Source: Hyphomicrobium sp. D-2
GTDB lineage: Bacteria > Pseudomonadota > Alphaproteobacteria > Rhizobiales > Hyphomicrobiaceae
Direction of reading: 5' to 3'
Assembly (NCBI RefSeq): GCF_029872155.1
Contig: NZ_JARXLA010000002.1
Coordinates: 806,001-870,000, forward strand
Length of the DNA stretch: 64,000 bases
A program made the position numbers and the translations under genes. Shown here in pieces: positions 1-9,206 of this stretch (within the stretch, counting starts at the first letter, position 1; the number at the start of each line of letters is the position of its first letter). The notes beneath the pieces are model-generated. The model saw only the letters and a program-made list of their open reading frames with translations, was not told where the DNA came from and ran no database searches.

Positions 1-1080
1 TGCATGGCGCAACACCGCAAGCGTGTCTGCGGTTTCGCCCGACTGCGAAACGAACAGCGCCAGGCCGCCAGCGGTCATCGGCGGCTCGCGATAGCGCATC
101 TCCGAGGCGACATCGATTTCCACCGGCAGGCGCGCATAGCGCTCGATCCAATATTTGCCGACCAAACCGGCATAATAGGCCGTGCCGCAGGCGGAAATGG
201 TTGCCCGCGAAAGCGTGCCTGCATCGACGCCGAAGTCTGGCACCGCAACGGTTGCCTCGCCCATGTCGATGTAATTCGCCAGCGTGTGGCTGATGACTTC
301 CGGCTGCTCGTGAATTTCCTTCGCCATGAAGTGGCGGTGATTGCCCTTGTCGACCAGCAGCGACGACGCCACCGACTTGATCAACGGACGTTCGACCGCC
401 TTGTCATCGCGGTTGAAGATCTCGACCCCGGTGCGACGCAGCACCGCCCAGTCGCCCTCTTCCAGATAGGTGATCGCATCGGTGAATGGCGCCAGCGCAA
501 TGGCATCGGAGCCAAGATACATTTCGCCGGTGCCGTGGCCGATGGCCAGCGGGCTGCCCTGCCGGGCCGCAATCATCAGATCGTCATGGCCAGCAAAAAT
601 GATGGCCAGCGCGAAGGCGCCTTCGAGCCGCTTCAGCGCTCGGCCGACAGCTTCTTCCGGCCCCGCACCTGCAGCCATTTCGTCGGCCAGAACGTGGACA
701 ATCACCTCGGTGTCAGTGTCGCTTTCGAACACGTGTCCCTTGGCGGCCAGCTCATTTTTCAGATCGCGGAAGTTTTCGATGATGCCGTTATGGACCACCG
801 ACACCTTGCCGTTCATGTGGGGATGGGCGTTGCGCTCAGTAGGGCGGCCATGGGTAGCCCAGCGCGTATGGCCGATGCCTGTGTGGCCGCTCAGCGGCTC
901 CTGCAGCAGCCGTCCCTCCAGATTGCGCAGTTTGCCTTCAGCGCGCCGACGCTCAAGGTGGCCGTTCTCGACGGTGGCGATACCGGCGGAATCGTACCCG
1001 CGATATTCCAGCCGTCTCAGCGCGTCCACGAGATCGGTTGCAACCGGTTTCTGGCCGATGATGCCGACGATGCCGCACAT
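1..1080 (-). CDS. glmS: Glutamine-fructose-6-phosphate aminotransferase, 3' part cut by window edge
   Basis: Makes glucosamine-6-phosphate from fructose-6-phosphate and glutamine, the first committed step toward UDP-GlcNAc for peptidoglycan and LPS. The 360 codons present begin MCGIVGIIGQ, so the N-terminal Cys nucleophile of class II glutamine amidotransferases follows the initiator Met. Further glutaminase signatures are visible (EYRGYDSAG, HTRWATHG, VVHNGIIEN). The first sugar-isomerase (SIS) domain starts with SACGTAYYAG, and the window ends just after the SQSGET phosphate-binding motif. About 250 residues are therefore missing to the left. It lies 125 bases downstream of glmU on the same strand, the usual glmU-glmS order, which suggests cotranscription. 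No glmS ribozyme-like structure was recognised, as expected outside Firmicutes. Confidence 0.97.
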   Translation of the reverse strand, partial: MCGIVGIIGQKPVATDLVDALRRLEYRGYDSAGIATVENGHLERRRAEGKLRNLEGRLLQEPLSGHTGIGHTRWATHGRPTERNAHPHMNGKVSVVHNGIIENFRDLKNELAAKGHVFESDTDTEVIVHVLADEMAAGAGPEEAVGRALKRLEGAFALAIIFAGHDDLMIAARQGSPLAIGHGTGEMYLGSDAIALAPFTDAITYLEEGDWAVLRRTGVEIFNRDDKAVERPLIKSVASSLLVDKGNHRHFMAKEIHEQPEVISHTLANYIDMGEATVAVPDFGVDAGTLSRATISACGTAYYAGLVGKYWIERYARLPVEIDVASEMRYREPPMTAGGLALFVSQSGETADTLAVLRHA

Positions 1081-1205
1081 GCTGAAGAATCCCTCCCGAT
1101 AGCGCCCAAACATATTGCTAGGCGGCGCTTAATATCTCTCTCAAATCACAGTGTGTTTCTGTAATTAATTGCGCCCCGAAGCCGCAGGCAGCCGCCCTGC
1201 CAATG

Positions 1206-2567
1206 CTATCCAGCCTTCGATTTTCGTCTCAACATCATGGTCCGAAACTTTTCGGCCCAGCCGGGACGTTCCTCCTGGCCGGAGCGCTCCAGCGCCAGAG
1301 AACCTGATGCTACGTCCTTCGTGATAACGCTGCCGGAGCCAATATACGCCCCGTCGCCAATCTTCACCGGTGCAACCAGCGATGTGTTTGAACCAACAAA
1401 TGCCTTCGCGCCGATTTCAGTCTTGTGTTTGAAAAAGCCGTCATAATTACAGAAAATGGTGCCGGCGCCGATATTGGCCCCTGCGCCCACTGTCCCATCA
1501 CCTAAATACGACAAATGATTGGCCTTGGCGCCGGCGCCAAGCGTCACGTTCTTGACCTCGACGAAATTGCCGATGTGCGCATCCTCGCCCAACACCGCGC
1601 CGGGCCGCAGGCGGGAAAACGGCCCTATCTTCACAGCTTTGCCGATGTGGGCCTGCTCGAAATGGCAGTTGGCCTTGATCTCGACGCCGTCCTCAACCGT
1701 GACACCGGGGCCGAAAAAGACGTTCGGCTCGATGATGACATCGCGGCCGATCTGAGTGTCATAGGACAGCCAGACCGTTTCGGGCGCAATCAGCGTAGCG
1801 CCGTCGCGCATCGCCTGCGTGCGGGCCCGGCGCTGGAAAATCGCCTCGGCGGCGGCAAGCTGCTCGCGCGAGTTGACGCCCAGAACCTCGTCCTCCTCGC
1901 ATACGACAACACCGGACGACAGCCCCTGCTGGCGGCCCAGCTCGATGGCATCGGTGAGATAGAATTCGCCCTTCGCATTGGAGTTGCCGATGCGGCCCAG
2001 CAGTCCGGCGAGGTCATCGACGCGGAAGCCCATAACACCCGAATTGCACATGCGGATGGCGCGCTCGGCTTCCGATGCCTCACGCTCCTCCCGGATCGCG
2101 GCAACGATCTCGCCCGGCTCCAGGATCAGGCGGCCATAGCCGGTGGGATCGGCGGCCTCGAAACCAAGAACGGCAACGGCAGTGCTGTCCAGACGCGCCA
2201 GCAGCCGCGCCAGCGTCTGCGGGGGGATCAGAGGCGTATCGGCATAAAGCACGACCACGTCGCCCTGATGGGCCGCGATGGCCTGGCGCGCTGCCAGCAC
2301 GGCATCCGCCGTGCCGCGACGCTCCTGCTGCACGAAAATCTGAGCCGACGGCACCAGCTTCAGCGCCTCGGACCGCACCGCGTCCATATCGGCATCGGGG
2401 CCGATAACCATCGCGATCGATTGCGGCTCAACGCTTTCCGCCAGCGCCAGAACGTGACCGAGCATCGAACGCCCGGCAACCTTGTGCAGCACCTTCGGCA
2501 GTGCCGACTTCATACGCGTGCCTTGACCGGCCGCGAGAACGACGACGAGCAATGGGGGGCGGCTCAT
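1206..2567 (-). CDS. glmU: Bifunctional N-acetylglucosamine-1-phosphate uridyltransferase / glucosamine-1-phosphate acetyltransferase
   Basis: Cytoplasmic enzyme that acetylates glucosamine-1-phosphate and then transfers UMP to give UDP-GlcNAc. The 453-residue product has the usual family length. An N-terminal nucleotidyltransferase domain carries LAAGQGTRMKS near residue 10, and a C-terminal left-handed beta-helix follows with hexapeptide repeats such as IGADAYIGSGS-like runs and GAGANIGAGT. The open frame extends 84 codons upstream, but the ATG at 2567 (MSRPPLL) gives the family N-terminus, so it was chosen; the extension has no homologous look. With glmS downstream it forms an amino-sugar operon. 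Confidence 0.96.
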   Translation of the reverse strand: MSRPPLLVVVLAAGQGTRMKSALPKVLHKVAGRSMLGHVLALAESVEPQSIAMVIGPDADMDAVRSEALKLVPSAQIFVQQERRGTADAVLAARQAIAAHQGDVVVLYADTPLIPPQTLARLLARLDSTAVAVLGFEAADPTGYGRLILEPGEIVAAIREEREASEAERAIRMCNSGVMGFRVDDLAGLLGRIGNSNAKGEFYLTDAIELGRQQGLSSGVVVCEEDEVLGVNSREQLAAAEAIFQRRARTQAMRDGATLIAPETVWLSYDTQIGRDVIIEPNVFFGPGVTVEDGVEIKANCHFEQAHIGKAVKIGPFSRLRPGAVLGEDAHIGNFVEVKNVTLGAGAKANHLSYLGDGTVGAGANIGAGTIFCNYDGFFKHKTEIGAKAFVGSNTSLVAPVKIGDGAYIGSGSVITKDVASGSLALERSGQEERPGWAEKFRTMMLRRKSKAG

Positions 2568-3041
2568 TTGCGAATCCGTCAGAATTATTGGGCAACACAG
2601 GTCTATCAATAATGGAAAACAGAACAACAGCGGCGAGCGCAAAAACAGGAAGTGCCGGCAAAGACCATAGCATTCCGTGAAACGGCAGCCCTGTAAACAA
2701 TGGGCTGCGTCACCGTCCGACCGCCTCACCGGCATACGGCCCGATAATCGCCCGAACTCGCTGCGCACCGGTCTTGCCTGTGGCGATCCCCAATGTTTCC
2801 GCTGTGGCCCGGCAAGCACACGCTTAGATTCAGCACCTAATATTTCAATAGCTTACGCGGCCATAGTTCTCCGTCCACAGCCACCGGCGCGATTCGACGC
2901 CCACTGCGTTGCCGCGCAAGGCCGACTCACCCGAATCTCCGCTCATCTTTCAAAGGCTGGCCTATCGGAGCGCGCTTCAAAGACGCCCCGCCCGCCGTCA
3001 GTTCAGACCATGTGCCGCGTCCGAACCCGTGGATCAGAAGA
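2568..3041. other. Divergent intergenic region glmU / SPOR-like gene
   Basis: About 470 bases between two divergently read genes. It must hold both promoters. Open frames here (such as the upstream extension of glmU) lack recognisable protein character. I see no clear hairpin, repeat or RNA gene. Confidence 0.5.
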
Positions 3042-3776
3042 ATGTCCGTCCAATCGTCCTTCGGCCCAGAAGCGCCGCGCCGCACGTTCACACCGTACGT
3101 GCTGCTATACGTGTTGGCGGCCGTTTTGGCCGGCGGCTATCTCGTTTTCATCGGCATGAAGCCTGACCTCGTGGCCGCATGGAAAGCAGGCGCGCCCGCC
3201 GGTGGCGATAATGCCGCCATCGCCGAAACCCAGCGGCACGTTGAACGCGCGCTGGCCGACATCGAGCCCGTCAAGGAAAGCCTGGGCCAGATGCAGATGG
3301 AAGTCGCAACGATTAAAGCCAGCGTCGACGAAGGCGCCCAGCGTGATCGCGCGATCATGGAAAAGATGGAAGCGATCGAGCGCACCGCCGTCGAGGCCCA
3401 TGAGCGCGCAACAGCAGTCACCGCTCCGAAGGTCGCTGCCGCTGAGCCGGCGAAGCAGAAATCGATCGAGACGGGCAGCATCGACAAGAAGGCCGAAGCA
3501 CCTAAGGCTGCGCCGCCGCCCGTTGGCGTGCTGCTGGCCACCGGCCCGTCACTCGACTCCCTGCGTCTCAGCTGGACAATCCTCAACGACCGCCAACCGG
3601 AAGCGGTACGCTCGCTCAACGCACGTTATGTCGTAAGCGGCAGCGGCGCCAAGCGCACGTATGGTCTTGTCGCCGGTCCGCTCAACACGGTGGCTGATGC
3701 AAAGGCCATCTGTAAGGATATCACCGCACAGGGCATGGCCTGCGAAGTCAGCCAGTTCCGCGGCAATACATTCTGA
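3042..3776 (+). CDS. Single-pass membrane protein with C-terminal SPOR-like domain
   Basis: A 244-residue protein with a short cytoplasmic N-terminus, one membrane helix at about residues 18-37, a charged coiled-coil-like stretch, an Ala/Pro/Lys-rich linker, and a C-terminal globular segment (from about 165). The segment includes YGLVAGPLNTVADAKAIC, which resembles the peptidoglycan-binding SPOR fold. By family analogy it would sit in the inner membrane with the SPOR part in the periplasm, perhaps at denuded glycans at the division site; that is inference. The start is uncertain: a GTG at 3012 lies in frame 10 codons upstream, but the ATG was preferred. It is transcribed alone and is followed by a strong hairpin terminator. 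Confidence 0.72.
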   Translation: MSVQSSFGPEAPRRTFTPYVLLYVLAAVLAGGYLVFIGMKPDLVAAWKAGAPAGGDNAAIAETQRHVERALADIEPVKESLGQMQMEVATIKASVDEGAQRDRAIMEKMEAIERTAVEAHERATAVTAPKVAAAEPAKQKSIETGSIDKKAEAPKAAPPPVGVLLATGPSLDSLRLSWTILNDRQPEAVRSLNARYVVSGSGAKRTYGLVAGPLNTVADAKAICKDITAQGMACEVSQFRGNTF

Positions 3777-3809
3777 CGGCGGGCGCGACAGCGCTCGCGA
3801 TTTAACAGA

Positions 3810-3846
3810 AAACGGCGCGGCTTCAATCAAGCCGCGCCGTTTGTCG
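3810..3846. terminator. Bidirectional intrinsic terminator
   Basis: A 14-bp perfect inverted repeat (AAACGGCGCGGCTT, 3810-3823, with its complement at 3829-3842) around a 5-base loop. It lies between a plus-strand gene and a converging minus-strand gene, with A- and T-rich ends on both sides. Confidence 0.85.
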
Positions 3847-3884
3847 TTTCAAACTCTACGTACTTGAGCCCATCCACCCGCAGC

Positions 3885-4925
3885 TCACGGCGAGATAATC
3901 ACCTTGAGCGCCTGCGTTTTCGCTGCCTGCCCAAACGTGTCGTAGGCCGCAAGAATGTCATCCAGCTTGAAGCGATGGGTGATGAGCTTCTTCGGATCGA
4001 TCTTGCGCGAAATCACCGTCTTCAGCAGCATCGGCGTCGATACCGTATCCACCAGCCGCGTCGTGATGGCGATGTTCTGCGACCATAACCGCTCAAGGTG
4101 CAGATCGACCTTGTGACCATGCACGCCGACGTTGGCGATGACACCGCCCGGCGCGACGATGTTTTCGCACAGCTCGAACGTTGCCGGGATACCGACAGCC
4201 TCGATGGCCGTATCGACACCACCACGATTGCCCGTCAATGCCATCACAGCTTCTGCGGCCTTGCCATCGGAGCTGTTGATTGTGTGCGTGGCGCCAAACT
4301 GACGTGCAAGCCCCAGCCGATTGTCGTCCAGGTCGATCATGATGATTTGCGAGGGCGAGTAGAACTGCGCCGTCAGCAACGCTGCCAGCCCTATCGGTCC
4401 GGCGCCGACAATCGCCACTGTTGAGCCCGGCGCAACCTTGCCGTTCAGCACCCCACACTCAAAACCCGTTGGCAGGATGTCGCTCAGCATCACCAGCGCT
4501 TCTTCGTCGACGCCATCGGGCAGCGGATAAAGACTGGTGTCGGCGTGGGGCGTGCGGACGTATTCCGCCTGCGTGCCGTCGATCTCGTTACCGAGAATCC
4601 ATCCACCCGTCCGGCAGTGAGAATACATCCCGCGCCGGCAGTAGTCGCACTTGCCGCACGATGAGATGCACGAGATCAAGACCTTGTCGCCCGGCTTGAA
4701 CTGCGTCACCGCCTCGCCGACGCTGTCGACAACACCCACCCCTTCATGGCCGAGAATGCGGCCCGGCTTGCAGGTCGGCACATCGCCTTTCAGGATGTGC
4801 AGATCCGTGCCGCAGATCGTCGTCTTGGTCATTTTGACGATGGCGTCGCCGGGCTCCTGGATCTTCGGCTTCGGGCGGTCTTCAACCGCCTTCGCACCCG
4901 GACCTTGATAAACGAGAGCTTTCAT
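3885..4925 (-). CDS. Zinc-dependent alcohol dehydrogenase
   Basis: Medium-chain dehydrogenase/reductase of 346 residues that should oxidise an alcohol with NAD(P). Catalytic zinc ligands are visible as C38 (ICGTD) and H60-E61 (GHEGVG). The structural zinc lobe has C90, C93, C96 and C104 (CGKCDYC...C), and the dinucleotide-binding motif is GAGPIG at 176-181, followed by an acidic residue in IMIDLDD, which favours NAD over NADP. The frame extends 23 codons upstream, but the ATG at 4925 is preceded by GGAAGG at a good distance and gives the standard MKALVY start. The true substrate cannot be told from sequence. Monocistronic, ending against the terminator at 3810. Confidence 0.9.
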   Translation of the reverse strand: MKALVYQGPGAKAVEDRPKPKIQEPGDAIVKMTKTTICGTDLHILKGDVPTCKPGRILGHEGVGVVDSVGEAVTQFKPGDKVLISCISSCGKCDYCRRGMYSHCRTGGWILGNEIDGTQAEYVRTPHADTSLYPLPDGVDEEALVMLSDILPTGFECGVLNGKVAPGSTVAIVGAGPIGLAALLTAQFYSPSQIIMIDLDDNRLGLARQFGATHTINSSDGKAAEAVMALTGNRGGVDTAIEAVGIPATFELCENIVAPGGVIANVGVHGHKVDLHLERLWSQNIAITTRLVDTVSTPMLLKTVISRKIDPKKLITHRFKLDDILAAYDTFGQAAKTQALKVIISP

Positions 4926-5103
4926 GGCTGGCATCCTTCCGGAACCCCAGCGTCCAGCATGGATCGAATGTCTTGCCGCTTCCGCCAGCGCCAACCCTGC
5001 TATTTGCGCTTCATTTGTAGCGTTTTATTCCGGCTTACGCGCAGGCAGGCCCGGCGCCGCAATCGCTGTCAGAATAACGGGTCAGAACCTTACAATTGAA
5101 GGC

Positions 5104-5601
5104 TCAGGCGAGTTCCGCTTCGGCGGCCTGCTCTGCCGACAGGAACACAACCCCATCGTCATCCGCGACGACAAAGTCGCCTTCGCGCACCGGCGTTTCC
5201 GCAAACCTGATGTCGATATGCGCGCTGCCCTCTCCCCTGCGTGTGGAGCGGCGCGGATTTGCCGCCAGCGCCTTGATGCCGATGTCGAGGGTTGCCAGCA
5301 CGCCCGTGTCACGCACACAGCCATCGATCACAACACCGGCCCAACCGTTGGCAACCGCATCCGCTGCGATCATGTCGCCCATGAGCGCGCAGCGCAGACT
5401 GCCACCACCATCAACCGCCAGCACGCGCCCCTCACCCGCCGTCGCCAGCAGTTCCTTGATGCGCGAATTATCTTCGAAGCATTTCACCGTAACGACCCGA
5501 CCGGAAAAAGTGCGGCGGCCGCCGAAATCGCGCAACACCGGCGCTGCCACGCGCGCGTCGGGGAACCGATCCGAAAGATCACATGTGCCAAGCATAACCA
5601 T
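5104..5601 (-). CDS. RraA-like protein (RNase E inhibitor / HMG-aldolase family)
   Basis: 165 residues of the RraA/4-hydroxy-4-methyl-2-oxoglutarate aldolase family. The signature loop is visible: VDGGGSLRCALMGDM, followed by GWAGVVIDGCVRDT with the Arg-Asp pair that in aldolase members binds pyruvate and metal. Members act either as RNase E regulators or as class II pyruvate aldolases, and the sequence alone does not decide which. Its stop lies upstream of an ADH gene on the same strand, 178 bases away. It starts only 8 bases after the stop of the ScfR-type regulator, so the two are probably cotranscribed. Confidence 0.85.
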   Translation of the reverse strand: MVMLGTCDLSDRFPDARVAAPVLRDFGGRRTFSGRVVTVKCFEDNSRIKELLATAGEGRVLAVDGGGSLRCALMGDMIAADAVANGWAGVVIDGCVRDTGVLATLDIGIKALAANPRRSTRRGEGSAHIDIRFAETPVREGDFVVADDDGVVFLSAEQAAEAELA

Positions 5602-5609
5602 TCACCGCT

Positions 5610-7031
5610 TTATTCGACTGGATAAGGATTGAAGCGCCGCTCGGCTTCATCGACCACCGTGCGTCGACCGATGGGCGGAAACGCACGCTGCGCGCAATTG
5701 GGCCGCTCGCACACCTTGCAGCCAACACCAATCGGCACCGCGGCGTCTGGCGTCTTGAGATCGAGGCCCTTGGCGTACACAAGCCGATGCGCGTGGCTGA
5801 GGTCGCAGCCGAGCCCGATTGCAAACGTTTTCGCCGGGGTTCCGAAGCCGCCGATTGCGCGCGACACCGTGCGTGCGATCCAGAGATAGGTCCGTCCATC
5901 CGGCATGCGGGCAAGCTGCGTCACGATGCGTCCAGGCACCGAAAACGCCTCGTATACGTTCCACAGCGGGCATGTGCCGCCGACGCGCGAGAAGTGGAAG
6001 TCGGTCGCCGACTGGCGCTTGGAGATGTTGCCGGCGCGATCGACTCGCACGAAGAAAAACGGCACGCCGCGGGCATCGGGGCGCTGCAACGTGCTCAAGC
6101 GATGGCAGACGGTTTCGAAGCCAACACCGAAGCGCTGCTCCAGACGCTCGATGTCGTAGCGCATGCGCTCGGCCGCATCCAGAAACGGCTTGTACGGCAT
6201 CAGCAATGCACCGGCGAAATGATGCGCCAAGCCGATGCGCGCCAGACGATAGGTTTCATCGCTGCCGGCTGCAGCTTCATTTGCCAGATCGTCAAGCTCG
6301 TCACTGTGTTCCAGATAGGCCAGCAGCGTTGCCATCTCGAACGCCTGTTGCCCCGGATTGAGTGCCGACGACAACTGCAACGTGCCCGCATTGCGATCAT
6401 AACGGCGCTGCGTCGTTGGAATATCCGCGCTCGTCTCAACGAACACCCGCACGCTGTGCTTCTTGCGCAGATATTCTTTCAGGCCGGTTGCAACATCGCC
6501 CACCTGCAGCCCCGCGCGCATGAACAGTTTTTCAGCCGCTGAATCCAGCTCATGAATGTAGTTGTGGCGTGAATAGAAAAAGTCGCGCACCTGCTCATAC
6601 GGCATGAGTTGCACCGGCGCGCCGCCTTCCTCAGCCGTCAAACCAAAGCGCTGCGCCAGTGCATCTGAACGCTCGATCGAAGCTCGGTAGCGCCGATGCA
6701 GGCTGACAATGGCACGTCCGACTGCCGGCATGTTGGCGGCAATCTCGCGGATCTCGGTGATGGCGATTTTCTCATCGATCGGCGGCTCGGTCAGCACGTC
6801 ACGCAGGTCAGCGATGAGACGGGCTTCCTCGTCCTCGGAGAACATCTGTACATCGACGCCGAACACCGCGTTGATTTTCAGCAAGATCGGAACGGTCAGC
6901 GGACGCTGGTTTTTCTCCAGCTGATTGACGTAGCTCGGCGACAGTTCCAGCGCCTTCGAAAGCGCAAGCTGCGTGAGGCCGCGTTCTTCCCGCAGGCGAC
7001 GCAAATGGACCCCGATGAATGCCTTCTTCAA
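5610..7031 (-). CDS. HTH regulator of the short-chain acyl-CoA family (ScfR/RamB type)
   Basis: A 473-residue regulator. The N-terminus is a Cro/CI-type helix-turn-helix (about residues 8-63; LREERGLTQLALSKALELS). It is followed by a degenerate IrrE-like peptidase domain with LAHHFAGALLMPY and no HExxH, and a C-terminal domain ending in a cysteine cluster (GCKVCERPNC) typical of short-chain acyl-CoA responsive regulators. The frame runs open to 7094, but a TTG at 7031 preceded by GGGAG at 8 bases gives the family N-terminus (KKAFIGVHLRRLREERG), so it was chosen. It is divergent from aceA, as RamB-type regulators often are, and repeated operator-like 9-mers lie between them. It probably controls aceA and itself. 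Confidence 0.88.
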   Translation of the reverse strand: MKKAFIGVHLRRLREERGLTQLALSKALELSPSYVNQLEKNQRPLTVPILLKINAVFGVDVQMFSEDEEARLIADLRDVLTEPPIDEKIAITEIREIAANMPAVGRAIVSLHRRYRASIERSDALAQRFGLTAEEGGAPVQLMPYEQVRDFFYSRHNYIHELDSAAEKLFMRAGLQVGDVATGLKEYLRKKHSVRVFVETSADIPTTQRRYDRNAGTLQLSSALNPGQQAFEMATLLAYLEHSDELDDLANEAAAGSDETYRLARIGLAHHFAGALLMPYKPFLDAAERMRYDIERLEQRFGVGFETVCHRLSTLQRPDARGVPFFFVRVDRAGNISKRQSATDFHFSRVGGTCPLWNVYEAFSVPGRIVTQLARMPDGRTYLWIARTVSRAIGGFGTPAKTFAIGLGCDLSHAHRLVYAKGLDLKTPDAAVPIGVGCKVCERPNCAQRAFPPIGRRTVVDEAERRFNPYPVE

Positions 7032-7046
7032 TGGCTTGGCTCCCGA

Positions 7047-7086
7047 TTTGCAAACTTCGCAAACACCCAGTCGAAGCTTTACAAAC
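7047..7086. promoter_or_regulatory. Candidate operator: three 9-mers between scfR-like gene and aceA
   Basis: TTTGCAAAC (7047-7055) is directly followed by TTCGCAAAC (7056-7064), and TTTACAAAC follows at 7078-7086. On the minus strand the first reads GTTTGCAAA, close to the AACTTTGCAAA core reported for corynebacterial RamB sites (from memory). Its position just upstream of the regulator start suggests autoregulation and control of aceA. Confidence 0.5.
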
Positions 7087-7166
7087 ATCCACAATTTCAG
7101 GCGTTTCGTACATTTGTTAGTTGCGCATAATGCGAATATCAGATTTTGACAAGAGGGATCGCGACG

Positions 7167-8456
<1,290 letters not shown>

Positions 8457-8491
8457 GCAAACCGAACGACACAGCACCAGGAGTGCAACCG

Positions 8492-8743
8492 ATGGCTACA
8501 GCGGAAGTCATACCGATGAGCGAACCTTTTGGCGGTCCCGGCAAGCGCCAGGAAGTCGAAACCCTCATCCGCCGCGTGGCCGACACGTTGCATCGCCTGA
8601 ACGAGCAGATCGAGGCGGCGGTGAAAGCCGGCGCCACGGTCGAACTGATGCGACGCTCGCGCATCCACAACGGCTCGGGACAGTGGGGTGATCAGATGAT
8701 CCCCATCATCCGGATGGCTGAGCAAGACGACCGGAAGGATTGA
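8492..8743 (+). CDS. Small protein downstream of isocitrate lyase
   Basis: An 83-residue protein that I do not recognise. It has an acidic N-terminus, an amphipathic helix-rich centre (EVETLIRRVADTLHRLNEQI) and a positively charged segment (MRRSRIHNG), ending with a hydrophilic tail. No membrane segment or signal peptide is visible. The ATG at 8492 is preceded by AGGAG at 8 bases. An in-frame ATG at 8453 overlaps the aceA stop by four bases (ATGA), so translation could start there and be coupled to aceA, giving 96 residues. It ends 4 bases before the thioesterase gene. The tight spacing implies one operon with aceA and suggests a role in C2 or acyl-CoA metabolism. Confidence 0.7.
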   Translation: MATAEVIPMSEPFGGPGKRQEVETLIRRVADTLHRLNEQIEAAVKAGATVELMRRSRIHNGSGQWGDQMIPIIRMAEQDDRKD

Positions 8744-8747
8744 TCAT

Positions 8748-9143
8748 ATGAACGCCGCCGATCCCAACGAGACGCGGTTTACTGAGATCATCTTCCCGGC
8801 GCAGGCCAACCACTATGGCACCCTGTTCGGCGGGACGGCTCTCAATCTGATGGGCAAAGCGGCCGTTATTGCCGCCGCCCGCCGCGCAGGTGCCAACGTG
8901 GTTATGGCTGCGGCTGACCACGTCGACTTTTATAAGCCGGTTGCCGTTGGACAACTGGTTGAGCTGTGTGCGCGCGTCGAGCGCATCGGCCGCTCGTCGA
9001 TGACCGTAAGCGTGGATGTCATCGCCGAGCATATCAAGGGCGGCGAACGCGAGCTCGCCATGCGCGGCAAGTTCGAGATGGTATCCGTCGATGACGAGGG
9101 ACGCCCCATCCCGGTCAATCGCATGGCGCCGGAACCGGCCTGA
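8748..9143 (+). CDS. Hotdog-fold acyl-CoA thioesterase (YciA-like)
   Basis: 131 residues with the features of the acyl-CoA thioester hydrolase family: HYGTLFGGTALNLMGKAA, then HVDFYKPVAVGQLVEL and the strand SSMTVSVDVIAE. Such enzymes hydrolyse acyl-CoA to free acid and CoA and form hotdog dimers or hexamers in the cytoplasm. GGAAGG lies upstream of the ATG. It directly follows the small aceA-linked gene, so this looks like an acetate/fatty-acid operon in which it may balance CoA pools; that link is inference. Confidence 0.88.
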   Translation: MNAADPNETRFTEIIFPAQANHYGTLFGGTALNLMGKAAVIAAARRAGANVVMAAADHVDFYKPVAVGQLVELCARVERIGRSSMTVSVDVIAEHIKGGERELAMRGKFEMVSVDDEGRPIPVNRMAPEPA

Positions 9144-9174
9144 CCTGAACTCAACATTCATTTTGACAACCGCA

Positions 9175-9200
9175 CGCCGCTGTGAAAAGCGGCGAAAGGA
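9175..9200 (+). promoter_or_regulatory. Leader hairpin and ribosome binding site of metE
   Basis: CGCCGCT (9175-9181) pairs with AGCGGCG (9188-9194) around a GTGAAA loop, directly followed by the AAAGGAG ribosome binding site. The hairpin could modulate initiation. The gap from the thioesterase is only 63 bases, too short for a known SAM riboswitch. Confidence 0.4.
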
Positions 9201-9206
9201 GATGTT

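Noticed and set aside
4-1164. Long plus-strand open frame opposite glmS
   Set aside because: It is the antisense shadow of glmS, whose catalytic motifs are clear on the minus strand; high GC makes long reverse frames common.
9144-9206. SAM riboswitch upstream of metE
   Set aside because: The gap is 63 bases and shows only a simple hairpin; no pseudoknot layout as in SAM-II.
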